NCBI GenBank assembly: GCA_014281115.1
Contig: JACONQ010000008.1
Coordinates: forward strand, 496,001-560,000
DNA length: 64,000 bases
Reading direction: 5' to 3'
Source of the DNA: Laburnicola sp. R22_1
Lineage: Eukaryota > Ascomycota > Dothideomycetes > Pleosporales > Didymosphaeriaceae
A program made the translations under genes and the position numbers. The notes beneath the pieces are model-generated. The model was not told the origin of the DNA, made no database searches, and saw nothing but the letters and a program-made list of their open reading frames with translations. Of the stretch, positions 1-10,190 are shown one piece after another (the first letter of the stretch is position 1; each line of letters starts with the position of its first letter).

Positions 1-2710
1 CGCCTCGCAAAGCGCGGAGTTGCCTCTTCTCTCGCGATTTTGGACCTACCGGCCTTCGAAGCCCTCCAGACACTCCTACGAAATCAAGTTTCACATCCAG
101 TTTTGGCGCGCTGAACCTAGCAGACGTTCCCAAGTTCAGCCCTAACTTCCTCTCGACTGCACTACCGCCGCATGAAGAATCCCCCAGCAAAAAACCCTTT
201 GGTCACCTAAATGGTTTTGAAGATTGTCATCACGGTCGTTTCGCCTTGTCAAACACTCCTTTCCTTCCTGACGATAGCGATGCTCGTCAGGAATCTGAGC
301 ATCCATCGAATGATGCCGGTCAGAAATCGCCTGATTCAAAGGCGAGCGATGATCAAAACCCAATAATGCACCTGTCTGCAGAAGAGGAACTGCCCTCGCC
401 TTTGGCACGTTTCATTCCAAGCGCGTCCGACATGGATTTGGGAAGTACGCTACAAGCAGCCAGTACTATATGCGATCGCCATGATACATCATTACCATCA
501 ACACTTCGTCGACTTCCTCTACGCCATATGAGTTCCCCTTTGCGTCCTGGTCAACGAGCAGCACGTGGCGGGTTACTGCCATCGCCCCGACATCCGAGTC
601 ATGCACCAGATCGTTTCATCCCGCCGCGTCGTCCGCCCTACGTTACGAAGCAGAGATTTGACTTGAACAAGCCAGAAGAACGCTTGATAGCTGAAGAAAG
701 GTCTACAGACGCCACCTCCCCTACTGTCGACCCCTTCAGTCGACGTCTCCGCCGATCTGGAAGGCTCAACGAGGAGCTCCGAGGTCTTCGAGAAACACAT
801 GCCGTCCTTACAGGCCTATCGAACTTGAATCGACGACGGACCAACCCTAGCCTTCGTCACGGATCATTTACTCTTGGGTCGCGGCAGGTCAGCATAGGCT
901 CCATCTGGAACGTAGGAGGCTCCTCTGCTGCTAGCGATACGGTAGTTGGCGTGTCCAATGGGAGAGGTGGTTTGCTTGGAAGTGGGACAAACGCCCCCCT
1001 TTACACCTCCATGTTCCTTAGTCGGTCTGATCCAGATGCTGAGCTCGAAGCGTACGAACGTCGCGTTGCACTGGCCCTCGACATAGACCAGACTAACCGC
1101 GTTCTGGATCATTCGACACCTTCCAGCAGTCCTGCAACGGCGAGCTCGAGCAGCACGCCATCCTCTACGGGCCGGACAGCGCATATTTGGAGAGACAACT
1201 CCTGGACCAGGGATAGTATCGCTACGCGTTTGTTTAATCTTGCAACTGTTTTCGAAAAACCATACTGACAGCGGTGTAAAGCAACTCAACAACCGCGAGC
1301 TCCGTCAAGGAAGGCTGTGCCTATCTTGCCGTTCAGATAAGTCACAATGACAGCCCGAGCTCTATGATGCTAACTGCATACACGGTACTAGATGCCCCTC
1401 AGTTGCGAGATGACTACTATTGTTCACTACTCGCATACTCCCACAAAGCGAAATGTCTTGCAGTAGGCTTGGGTAATTTTGTCCATATCTGGTCGGAACG
1501 AAAAGGTGTTGATACGCCGGAATCGCTCAACATGCTATCTGCCCCAGGCACAGTTGATGTCCAGCATGTCACGTCCCTGTCCTTCTCTTCGACCTCTGGC
1601 GGCCAAGCTATACTCGCTGTAGCCCGTGCAGATGGTCGGATTGCTTTATGGAGCCCATTCGATTCGGAGCCTCGCTTTGAAGCTATGCAACCCAAGCCTG
1701 CATCATACGTTGCTTTCAGGCCGACAGTCGTTAAACGACCATCGCTCCGCGACAGTGCTATGACAGTACATACGGAGGAGTTGCTCGTTGGTGATGAAGT
1801 AGGACACATTTACTTCTACAGCATTGAGTGGCCGTCTCAAACAGAGAGCGCCCTCTTCAGGTGGAATGGAGCGATGACACTCCTGGCTCGCATGACGGTC
1901 CATTCGCAACAGATCTGTGGCCTGTCATGGTCCCCCGACGGCGAGCTCTTCGCAAGCGGCGGCAACGACAACGCATGCTACCTCTTCGAGACCAAGAAGG
2001 TCCTACAGAGCCCCAATAACAGCACCGGACCGTCCGATAGCGTAGACGTGCGCCAGGGCCCCAGTGGCGAGAGCATCTACACGGTAACGCCCGCCCACAA
2101 CACCATTGTCCATGTCTCTGGCACCCAAGCCAAACACAAGTGGGAACTCCACGCCGCTGTCAAAGCAATAGCTTTCTGTCCGTGGCAGCGCGGCCTCGTA
2201 GCCATCGGCGGCGGCTCCAACGACCGCTGCATCCACTTCTACCACACCGTGTCTGCCGCCTGTCTCGCGACTATCGACTGCGCGGCGCAAATCACAAGCC
2301 TCATCTGGAGCCAGACGCGCAGAGAAATCGCAGCTACGTTTGGCTTCGCGCAGCCCGAGCATCCCTTTCGCATCGCCGTCTTCGCGTGGCCCAGCTGCGA
2401 GCAGGTCGTCGCTGTGCCATGGTTCGACGAGAGCCGCGCCCTGTTTGCTATTCCGTACCCTGGCGGTCCGGATTCTGGAGCTAGTTCCGACGCTGGCGGG
2501 AGGACTTCCGGAGAGGACGCCGGGCGGTGGAGGAGGGGCGCGGAGGAGGGCTGTATTGTTGTCGCTGCGAGTGATGCGGCGATTAGGTTCCATGAGATTT
2601 GGTCTGGTGGAAAGGGAGTATTGGGTGGTAGGGCGGGTCTTCTTGGTGGGAGTGACATCCTGGAGAGTTTGCATGGCATTGAGAGAGAGGGGGAGGCTAC
2701 GATTCGGTAG
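1..2710 (+). CDS. ama1: AMA1-type meiotic APC/C activator (Cdc20/Fizzy family), 5' partial
   Basis: WD40 co-activator that recruits substrates to the anaphase-promoting complex; the AMA1 branch acts in meiosis. The frame is already open at base 3, so the N terminus lies outside the window. The first exon has a disordered Ser/Pro-rich region, then the family block 'DRFIPPRRPP...DPFSRRLRRSGRLNEELRGL' and a WD40 propeller beginning at 'AYTVLDAPQLRDDYYCSLLAYS'. An intron must lie near 1232-1353: the first frame stops at 1266, and the phase-consistent pair is a weak GTTTAA donor at 1232 with a CAG acceptor at 1353. The C terminus ends in Ile-Arg, the tail by which Cdc20/Cdh1/Ama1 proteins dock on the APC/C. 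It converges on the S6 gene. Family assignment is firm; the intron edge is uncertain. Confidence 0.85.
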
Positions 2711-3161
2711 GATGTGACTAGGAACGAGGTGAAGATGGTGTAAAATGAACATTGCCTTGTACTTCGATGAACTTTAGTGACCGTGATTGTTGTGCCTGGA
2801 CTGAGTGTGATCATGCACGCTCACGTTGTCCGCCTGATACCTTTGGTTCGATTGTTGGCATGAGAAGAAGAGGGAACATGTGTTTGATTTCAAATCGCAC
2901 AAGGATGAGGTTGCGTGCTAAATAGAAACAGAACCCGTTTGGTGTACGCGTTAACCTATTCGAACAATTCATTATATAATGGAGGCACACCCAGGATGAT
3001 GTAATTGCTTGATTTAAAACCGACTGCTGCAATAAGCAGTACCGGGTATGTGATGCCCATGCCTAGAAACCCGAAGCTTCCATTCATATGAGAACCCACA
3101 CCTCGTTTTTGAGCCGACGCCAAAGGATCATCCCACGAACTCATGCACTCATAACCATCGT
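2711..3161. other. Intergenic, convergent 3' ends
   Basis: About 450 bases between the stop codons of the AMA1-type gene and ribosomal protein S6. It should hold both 3' UTRs. I see no gene or repeat here. Confidence 0.6.
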
Positions 3162-4007
3162 CTAATGCCTCATGGAAGAAGCCCTCCTCTTCTTGGCCTC
3201 TTCCTGGGCTGACTTTGCCTCGGTGATGCGCTTGTGGAGGATCTGGGCGTACTCGTTCTAGGTCCTTCGTCAGTAGTGCTCCAGGCATGTGAGGCATGCA
3301 GGCACTTACGGCAGCATCCTTGGTAGCCTCTGCGCGGCGGCGCTTGAGTGCGACACGGTGGCGCTTGTGCTGGAGGCGCTGGGGGGTGACCAGACGCTGG
3401 ATCTTGGGAGCCTTGGTGTATGGCTTCGCGCCCTCCTTCTTGGGCTGAACCTCGCGGCGGATAACGAACTTGCGAACCTACAAACAGGCCGTCAGACTCA
3501 ACCCTTTATGTAGAAATAAAGGATTGGCGATGAAGCTATGAGAGAACTCACATCATCATCCTTGCTGAGACCGAAGAAGCGGCGGAGCTTAGTCGCACGC
3601 TTGGGACCGAGACGCTTGGGGTGAACGACGTCGGTGATGCCGGGGATTTCGGCGTCGCCCTTCTTGACGATGCTGAGAGCGAGTACGGAGAGGTCCATGC
3701 CGACAATGCAGCCACGAACACTCTTCCTCTTGCGCTCACCAGTGCGACGGGGTCGGTAGCAGGAGTGGCCCTTGCTGAGGAGAAGTCGGACACGCGTAGG
3801 GTGCATGACACCCTGCTTCATCGGGAAGCCCTGCTTGTCGTTGCCACCGGTGATTCTGAAGATGTAGCCCTTGAACTCGTCGCCGACGCTGTCGCCCGGA
3901 ACTTCCTGGCCCATGCGACGGTCCATGAAGACGCGGAGCTTGCGCTCGTCTTCGATATCGATCAGCTTCTGCGTGCCATTGTTGGGGTAAGAAACGTTGA
4001 GCTTCAT
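3162..4007 (-). CDS. rps6: 40S ribosomal protein S6
   Basis: Small-subunit ribosomal protein of 239 residues, the usual length. Exons 3552-4007, 3310-3477 and 3162-3257 (complement) join in phase with GTGAGT and GTAAGT donors and TAG acceptors. The protein begins [16 protein letters not shown] and contains the S6 signature around [19 protein letters not shown]. The C terminus is RRASSMRH, matching the phosphorylated Ser pair of yeast S6 (RRASS, a target of TORC1/Ypk-type signalling); the longer animal Ser cluster is absent, as is normal for fungi. Upstream lie a telo-box-like motif and a CACGTG site, described separately. No ambiguity about identity. Confidence 0.97.
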
Positions 4008-4088
4008 CTTGACGGCGGGTCGAGATGGCCGAGAGCTGCAACGTTAGTAGATTGTCGAGAGTCGCTTGGTGTTGATGTTCAAAGTTCC

Positions 4089-4161
4089 AAACCCTAGTTT
4101 TCGTGGGCTTCTCGCTTGTGGCCGGACTAACGTTATGCCGTAGCGCTATCAATATCACGTG
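4089..4161 (-). promoter_or_regulatory. Candidate Tbf1-like and Cbf1-like sites upstream of rps6
   Basis: On the coding strand, CTAGGGTTT (4089-4097, a telo-box-like match) lies about 80 bases before the S6 start, and the palindrome CACGTG (4156-4161) about 150 bases before it. Tbf1 (TTAGGG-type) and Cbf1 (CACGTG) sites are known to occur together at ribosomal protein genes in several fungi. The telo-box is one base off the consensus, so its function is inferred. A TATATATA stretch sits just farther upstream, at about 4183. Confidence 0.45.
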
Positions 4162-4751
4162 CCTTCACCTTCGCTGGAGCTACATATATACATAACCTTG
4201 GAAGCCCCCAGCAGCGTTTTTGTCCTAGATAGAGGTGACCAGACACTCGCAGTGCACACGCCTTTTTGCGCGTTGAACCAGTCATATATACAATGTCCAC
4301 TCTCTACCTGGGTCTAGGTTCAAGTTCACTCGTCCCAACGGAGCATCTCCTCACCCAAGCACTTGTTCGGTGCAACCCGTTACGCCAAGATCGAGTGTGA
4401 TCTCTAGGACACGCAATTCACAATTCCTTTGAAGGTGTCATGTACGACCCGAAGCGTGGCTGATGAACCCCGGTGGGTGATTATTCACCTTGTCAATGGA
4501 TTTATATGTCTGCCTTCAACTACGGAGACTACGGTTTACATCCGACGTTGAATATATATAGCAGTGGTTCTGCTCCAATATCCATTCATATCCATAGAAC
4601 CATAACCCATCCTCGATTGAAACTTTAGAGACCAAGTCCACTTGATACCATTGTTGTACGAACCAACCCTACCAACGCCGCCCATGCTCAGCTTCCGACC
4701 GCTGTTTTGGATATAATACAAGCTCAAAGTCAATAGGAAAAGGAAAAGGTT
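4162..4751. other. Intergenic between rps6 promoter and calcipressin 3' end
   Basis: Holds the distal S6 promoter and the 3' UTR of the calcipressin gene. No ORF with family similarity and no repeat seen. Confidence 0.5.
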
Positions 4752-5597
4752 TTAGTGCATCAGCTCGACAGGAGGTCTCGATGTCGAGACCATGTTGCCC
4801 TGAGCCTTCTGCTGAGCTATCGGTCCCTCAATTCCCTCCATGGCATCGGTCGGCGTCATGATTACAGGGCTCTCCGTGGTGTCCTCAACCGCAATAGCTG
4901 GAAGCTGAGGGTTGTCGCCGTGATCGTCGGGGTGGTACACGATTGTCGAGCTTCCTGTCCTCCGTCTCCTATTAAGTGGGCTCAGCTCAGGATTGCTCTC
5001 GTCCGTTGGTGAAGGGTATTCGTTGTGGCCTGCATGTAGCCTTGACAGAGCTGCAGCCAGATCCTCGGCGTGTACAATCTGGTTCGGCGCGTCTTCGTTG
5101 CGCATTTCCCAACCCATAGGAGGTGACGGCGGTGGTGAGATAAAGAACAGCTTGTCCGACTTGGGCAGAGGCAGATGTTGGTCGCTGGGATTCAGCGGCG
5201 TGTTCAGTCCAAAGTATACCCGAACGCGGCAGCCCATGATCTGCTCGCCGTCCACCTTTTGGCGGATCGTGATCGCGGAGTCGACATCGAAGAAGGAGAC
5301 TACAATGCGCCTGAAGGACTTGAGTGGTGCCCAGGTGTGGATCGGAGCATATATGTTGATTGTTTCTCTTATTTGGACGAGGTTGGAGGGGCGGAAGATT
5401 TCTGGCTCGATGAGGTTCTGGGGCGGGGTTAGCACGGCCCTTGAAAACACACCAAGTGCACTTACTGTGATGATGAGCGTATTCGAGGGCGGTGAGGGTT
5501 GCACCAGCGGCGGGAGGTCGGAGAGATCCAGCGAGAGTGGCGACTTGCTTCGTGACGATACGCGCGACCGCTGGGGCGACGGGATATCGGTATTCAT
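4752..5597 (-). CDS. rcn1: Calcipressin (RCAN/Rcn1), calcineurin regulator
   Basis: Binds and modulates the Ca2+/calmodulin phosphatase calcineurin. Exons 5466-5597 and 4752-5417 (complement) flank a 48-nt intron (GTAAGT...CAG), giving 265 residues. The RRM-like region spans 'SNTLIITNLIEPEIFRPSNL' to 'GCRVRVYFGLNT', followed by the family hallmark 'LPKSDKLFFISPPPSPPMGWEMRNE'; the SPPPSPP element is the conserved phospho-regulated calcineurin-contact motif. The C-terminal 100 residues are acidic and disordered. The reading frame stays open 80 codons upstream to 5837, but fungal relatives start near the Ser/Pro-rich MNTDIPSPQRSR, so I chose 5597. Confidence 0.92.
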   Translation of the reverse strand: MNTDIPSPQRSRVSSRSKSPLSLDLSDLPPLVQPSPPSNTLIITVSALGVFSRAVLTPPQNLIEPEIFRPSNLVQIRETINIYAPIHTWAPLKSFRRIVVSFFDVDSAITIRQKVDGEQIMGCRVRVYFGLNTPLNPSDQHLPLPKSDKLFFISPPPSPPMGWEMRNEDAPNQIVHAEDLAAALSRLHAGHNEYPSPTDESNPELSPLNRRRRTGSSTIVYHPDDHGDNPQLPAIAVEDTTESPVIMTPTDAMEGIEGPIAQQKAQGNMVSTSRPPVELMH

Positions 5598-7325
5598 ACT
5601 GTGGTAGTATCGCACCTGTACAAGATGCCGGATAGCGGTGTCAAAGGTATTCCTGGTGCTGTGAGGGTCTTGCAGAGTGAGAAGCGTCCTTGTATGTCTT
5701 ATGTATGTATGGTAGCCGGTTGCTCTTGCCGCAAGCGTCTGGAGCTCCGCCTCCGCCAAGGGTGACGAAGCGACCGACGATTTGCCCCACTGCCTCCTGT
5801 CTCTTCCACCACCTTCCGGGCCACTTGGACGCTGCACTGCCCCAACGTCAATTCCTCGACAAACACCGTCACAGTCACCATACCGGGGCTCGGCGCACGC
5901 GCGCGGCGGCGGTCGAATGTTGTCGACCTGATGAAGCCGCTGCTGACCATGAGCGCCTGACTGCTTGATGCTAAATGCCGCGCGCAGTTGTAAGACCTTC
6001 GCCGAACTCAGCCACGACTCTCAAGAATCCGCGTCAACACGATTGCAACTTCTACTGTGTTTGCGTCTTGGCCGCCGAAGAAGGTTTCCTGCTCATATGT
6101 GTTAAGAGATGGACGAAAGACGGCGTTTCAGTGGAGTGATCTTTGATACTGCAAGGCTTTTTCTCGTATAGAGCCTTCGCATAGTGGCCACCGACTGGGC
6201 GAATTCTAGGCGTACTGAAGATGACATTCCACAAGAATGCTCATTTCCCGACAAGTGAGTACAAGAAGGTTATGTGCGAAACAGGAGGCTGTTTGGTCCA
6301 GGATGTCTGAGTTCGGGGAGAATCAACCCCGGTGTCCCTGACAAGGCACAGTTCCTCTACCGCGGCATTCATTTCTCCTATTGTTTACAAGTGTGTGAAA
6401 TCGGCAGTTTGTGTATCTTAACCAGCACTTGATTAGGGCAGAAGTTGTAGTCCAAACATGTAGTTTCTGAATGTGCCAGCAGATTTTGTTCTCAGCAGTA
6501 CACAGTGACAGTGCATACATATTCTACCGCTGCTTCTGTACATATTGGCAGAGTTCAGACTTCATTTCAGCGTCTCAGGGTGATAGATCCATGCGGTCTT
6601 TGCTACAAAGGACGTTGGTGATGGCTCTGTCTCTTAATAACGTCATATGAACTTTGGTATCCGTTTCAACTTTACTTCCCTATCGAAACACCATAACACA
6701 TCAAGGCTGACCTCGATTGGCTCTTCGTCGTTCACAAAGCCACTATTTCTCTCTGCCCTATTGTAGAAAACCATGGCGTATTACCGGCGTATTACGACGA
6801 CTTTGCGAAGAATGGCCACTGGAGCGTCCTCGCACCAAAGCTATGAACGCTTTCTGGCAGTGCTGTTCGGCGTAGATGATGCAGTCTGCACTGCCATGAT
6901 GGGTACTGAGTTTGCGATTTCTCTTACCCTTTGTTTCACACAGACCTGAACGTGATCCTGGGCTAGCGGCGTCTACGTGTACGATGCGAAATGCAAGCAA
7001 GGTACTCTCACATAGCCTCCCCCTTTACTTGGTCAGAGATGTCCACGGGTCTCGGTATTTCACGTGAGCCCGTTTGCAATCATGAAGTGTGGCGCTCGCT
7101 GTGGCACAGCAGATTGCGCTAGTCCACGTCCAGCAACGTCCCGCCGCAGCTCTCAAAGAATCTCCAGTCTGGAACTGTCAACCTAACAACTCCAACGCGC
7201 ACTCACCCGCCAAACCGACTCCGCCACCTCTCCCCCAACTTGCTGTCGCCTCGACACCTCGCTTGCCCCGACTGCTGAATCTACTCGCCCCGCGAACCGT
7301 TAGCCCTGTCTCAACCGGCGGCAAC
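5598..7325. other. Long divergent intergenic region, calcipressin / rpb3
   Basis: About 1.7 kb shared upstream region of two divergent genes. It contains only short overlapping open frames of no recognisable family. A CACGTG palindrome lies at 7061-7066, about 260 bases before the rpb3 start. No tRNA or repeat seen. Confidence 0.5.
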
Positions 7326-8448
7326 ATGGACATGTACGATGTCGACAGCGGCGTCAACGTGCGCTTCTTGGAGGTGCGTTGCGCCTCTTTGTTGTCCGTG
7401 TCTTGCGTAAAGGCAGGGGACTGATGCAGCCACAGGCAAACAACAAACGCGCCTACTTCATCGTGCAGAACTGGAACCTCGAGACTGCCAACTCGCTGCG
7501 GCGCGTCATGCTCGCGGAAATCCCAACGCTCGCCATCGATCTCGTAGACGTGATTGATAACACGTCCGTGCTTGCCGACGAGTTCATAGCCCACCGGTTA
7601 GGCCTCATTCCACTGAACTCGGAAGAAATCGACAAACTCAACTATAACCTGGACTGCGACTGTTCGGGATTTTGCGACAATTGCACCGTCGTACTCCAGC
7701 TAGATGCCAAGTGCACCGGGAACGACGTTATGAAGGTCTATGCGCGGGATCTTGTCATCACATCCATGCCGCCGACGGAGAAGCTGGGACGGCCGGTCAT
7801 AACAGATGCAGAGGGCTTGGGCAGCTGTATCGTCAAGCTAAGAAAAGGCCAGGCTATCAACATGCGGTGTATTGCAAAGAAAGGTATCGCGAAAGAGCAC
7901 GCGAAGTGGGCACCGAGCGCTGCAATAGGGTTCGAATACGACCCAGCGAACAAGCTACATCATTTGGACCTTTGGTACGAGGGCGATGACCCGAAGAAGG
8001 AGTGGTATGTTGTTCTCCGTATTTACATGTATGTGTGGTACGGAATCTAACGGTCATGTGCAGGCCCGAAGACCAGGAGCGTATCAACCTCGATGGCGGA
8101 CCACCCGCAGAAGACGAGCCATTCGACTATGACGCTGTCCCAACCCGCTTCTTCTTCGATGTGGAGACTGTGGGCGGCCTGGGCCCTGACCAAATCGTCA
8201 CCGAGGGCATCAAAGAGCTACAGCAGAAGCTTGCCGGGGTGATCAAGGAGCTGACTGGTGGCGAAGATGCCAACGGCGGCTTTGATGGTGCTCAGAGCCC
8301 GACTCTCGACGGCGGTTACGGCAACAACGATGCCGGCTACACAACACCCGGCTACGGTGGCAACACGAGCGTATGGGGTAACGGAAACCCTGCTGGAGGC
8401 ACGACTCCTTACGGCGCTACACCATACGGTGGCGGTCCGTCTTGGTAG
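7326..8448 (+). CDS. rpb3: RNA polymerase II subunit Rpb3
   Basis: Core Pol II assembly subunit (bacterial alpha-like), nuclear. Exons 7326-7373, 7436-8004 and 8064-8448 join in phase to 333 residues. The alpha-type dimerisation motif NSLRRVMLAEIPT is near residues 35-47, and the zinc loop CxCx3CxxC at C90, C92, C96 and C99 is intact. The region 'GVDLWYEGDDPKKEW' splices to 'PEDQERINL'. The C-terminal 45 residues form a Gly/Asn/Tyr/Pro-rich tail with TTPGYGG and TTPYGATPYGG units, commented on in the findings. Start chosen at MDMYDVDSG because it gives the usual Rpb3 N terminus after splicing. Confidence 0.96.
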
Positions 8449-9142
8449 ACGCTGTATTAATGAGCCCCTACCATTACCCAAACATCTTGCCTTGCAGGAC
8501 CATTAATGGATGAGAACCAGCAAACAAAGTGGCTACTCTACTTTGATGAAAACGACCGGATCTTTACCTCAGGAGAGCAGCTTGGGTATATTTTCTAACA
8601 GCTGCATACAGCTGACTGAGCTCTTTCGGGGCTCTTTGTGGCGTTCCTAGTACTATCAAAAGCTCTTGTACAGTACAGCATGGGTTGGCGTTCTATGTCA
8701 GATATCCTTCACTGGCCAAAGAAGTATCACTGTCCAAGGAAGTGGCGGAAGATATCACTGTCCAAGGAAGTGCAAAAACTCGTGGATATGTCAGTGGAGT
8801 TCAGTCTGGAACTAATGCGCCTCAGAATTTGCGATTGATACCATCTGTTTGCGCTCATCCTATTCTTGGATGGACGATGTCTTGCGTATCCTACCATCCT
8901 CATAACTATTACAATATATGCTGGTGAAGGCCATTTCTTCTTGGCCATACTTTTCCAAAACGTGGTCGAGAGGGGGGAATATTTACACATGCCGAGAAGC
9001 ATAATCAACGCCGTGATGCCCAGTGTGTCCAACCGAGATAACCAGCCGGCCATGGAGCCATCCATACATAGCACAAATACTCGTACAATTACCGAAACAC
9101 ACATAACATCATCTTTCTTCGCCATGCCCGTCTCCCATTTCT
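8449..9142. other. Intergenic with short imperfect repeats
   Basis: Convergent 3' region between rpb3 and mge1. A 20-base direct repeat, tatcactgtccaaggaagtg, occurs at 8725-8744 and 8753-8772, preceded by a degenerate copy (cactggccaaagaag) at 8710-8724. Nothing else recognised. Confidence 0.6.
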
Positions 9143-9926
9143 TTATGAGTTCTTCACCACGCCGACCTTGGCAGCCCTCAGCACGCGTCCATTCAACAAA
9201 AACCCCTTCTGCTGCGTGTGGAAGCACGTCCCATCCTCCTTATCCGGCATGGGCGTCTGAAAGACAGCCTCATGCACATTGGGATCGAATTTCTGGCCGT
9301 CTGGGCTGGGATCGAAGCGCTCGAGGCCGTGCTTCTTGAGGGTGCTCATGAGGATGTTGTCGGTCATTTTGAGGCCGTCGTGCAGGGTGACGAGGTCCTT
9401 GTTGTCTGGGTTGAGGGCTGCGGCGGGGACGGTGGTAAGCGCGCGGTCGAGGTTGTCGACGGACTCGACGAGGTCGCGGGCGAAGCGTTGGAGGGCGAAG
9501 TCTTTTGCGGATTGGATTTCGCGCTTGGTGCGCTCTTGGAGGTTGCGGTAGTCGGCGATGGAGCGGAGGTATTTGTCCTGTGGGGGTGCTGGGGTTAGTG
9601 TTTGATGGTGGGGGAGGAGGAGGAGGAGGAGGAGAGCTGGGATGGGATGGGGTGGGTGCGTGACGGACCTTCAGGTCGACAATCTCCTTGTCTTTCTTGT
9701 CGAGCTGCTCCTTTAGTTGGGCGGACTTGTTGGGCGGCTCGTTTGTGTTTGAGTCTGCGGCTTCGCTTTCTTTCTTGGCTTCTGGGGCGGGCGCATCAGA
9801 GTACCATCGTAGGGCGGGTGCTGCTCGCGTGCCGGCTTGCTGTCTTATGGGGGCGAAGGCGGGTTGTATCCTCTGCGCGGGACGGGCTGCGTGTCTCGAA
9901 GCGCGGAGAAAGGTCCTCTGGAGCAT
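9143..9926 (-). CDS. mge1: Mitochondrial GrpE nucleotide exchange factor Mge1
   Basis: Releases ADP from matrix Hsp70 (Ssc1) during protein import and folding. Exons 9669-9926 and 9143-9577 (complement) are split by a 91-nt intron (GTCCGT...CAG) and give 230 residues, normal for Mge1. The first ~45 residues are Arg/Ala/Ser-rich without acidic residues, a matrix presequence. The long N-terminal helix ('QLKEQLDKKDKEIVDLK') is followed after the splice by 'DKYLRSIADYRNLQERTKREI', and the beta-wing carries 'FDPNVHEAVFQTPMPDKEDGT'. It lies head-to-head with the PrpF-like gene, 264 bases apart. Confidence 0.95.
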
Positions 9927-10190
9927 CTTGGGAGATATTTGGAGAGAAGGAGGGATGTGAGGAAGGCGCGATAGACAGCTGATGGATGTGCAAAGTGCAA
10001 GAAGATGCAGATGAGCAAGCAGTGGCAGGCTCAAGAAAAAAATCGGAAGGCGATGGCAGGTTGTTGCTCCGTGCGGGCCGACGCGCAGGGTTCACCTCGG
10101 CCTCTGTTCCTTTCTGTTTTCCTTTCGTTTCTGGTCCAACAAGATTGAACCATCCATGGCTGTCGCTTGCGCAGAGGTCCACGATGCGCT
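9927..10190. promoter_or_regulatory. Divergent promoter, mge1 / PrpF-like
   Basis: A 264-base gap between two divergent start codons of genes whose products both look mitochondrial. It must hold both core promoters. I could not identify a convincing heat-shock element. Confidence 0.5.

Noticed and set aside
2003..2752. 249-codon minus-strand frame opposite the AMA1-type WD40 region
   Set aside because: Low-complexity translation with no family resemblance; the plus strand encodes a conserved WD40 protein.
10167..10190. Earlier start of the PrpF-like protein at 10167
   Set aside because: That codon is TTG; the first ATG in frame is 10191.
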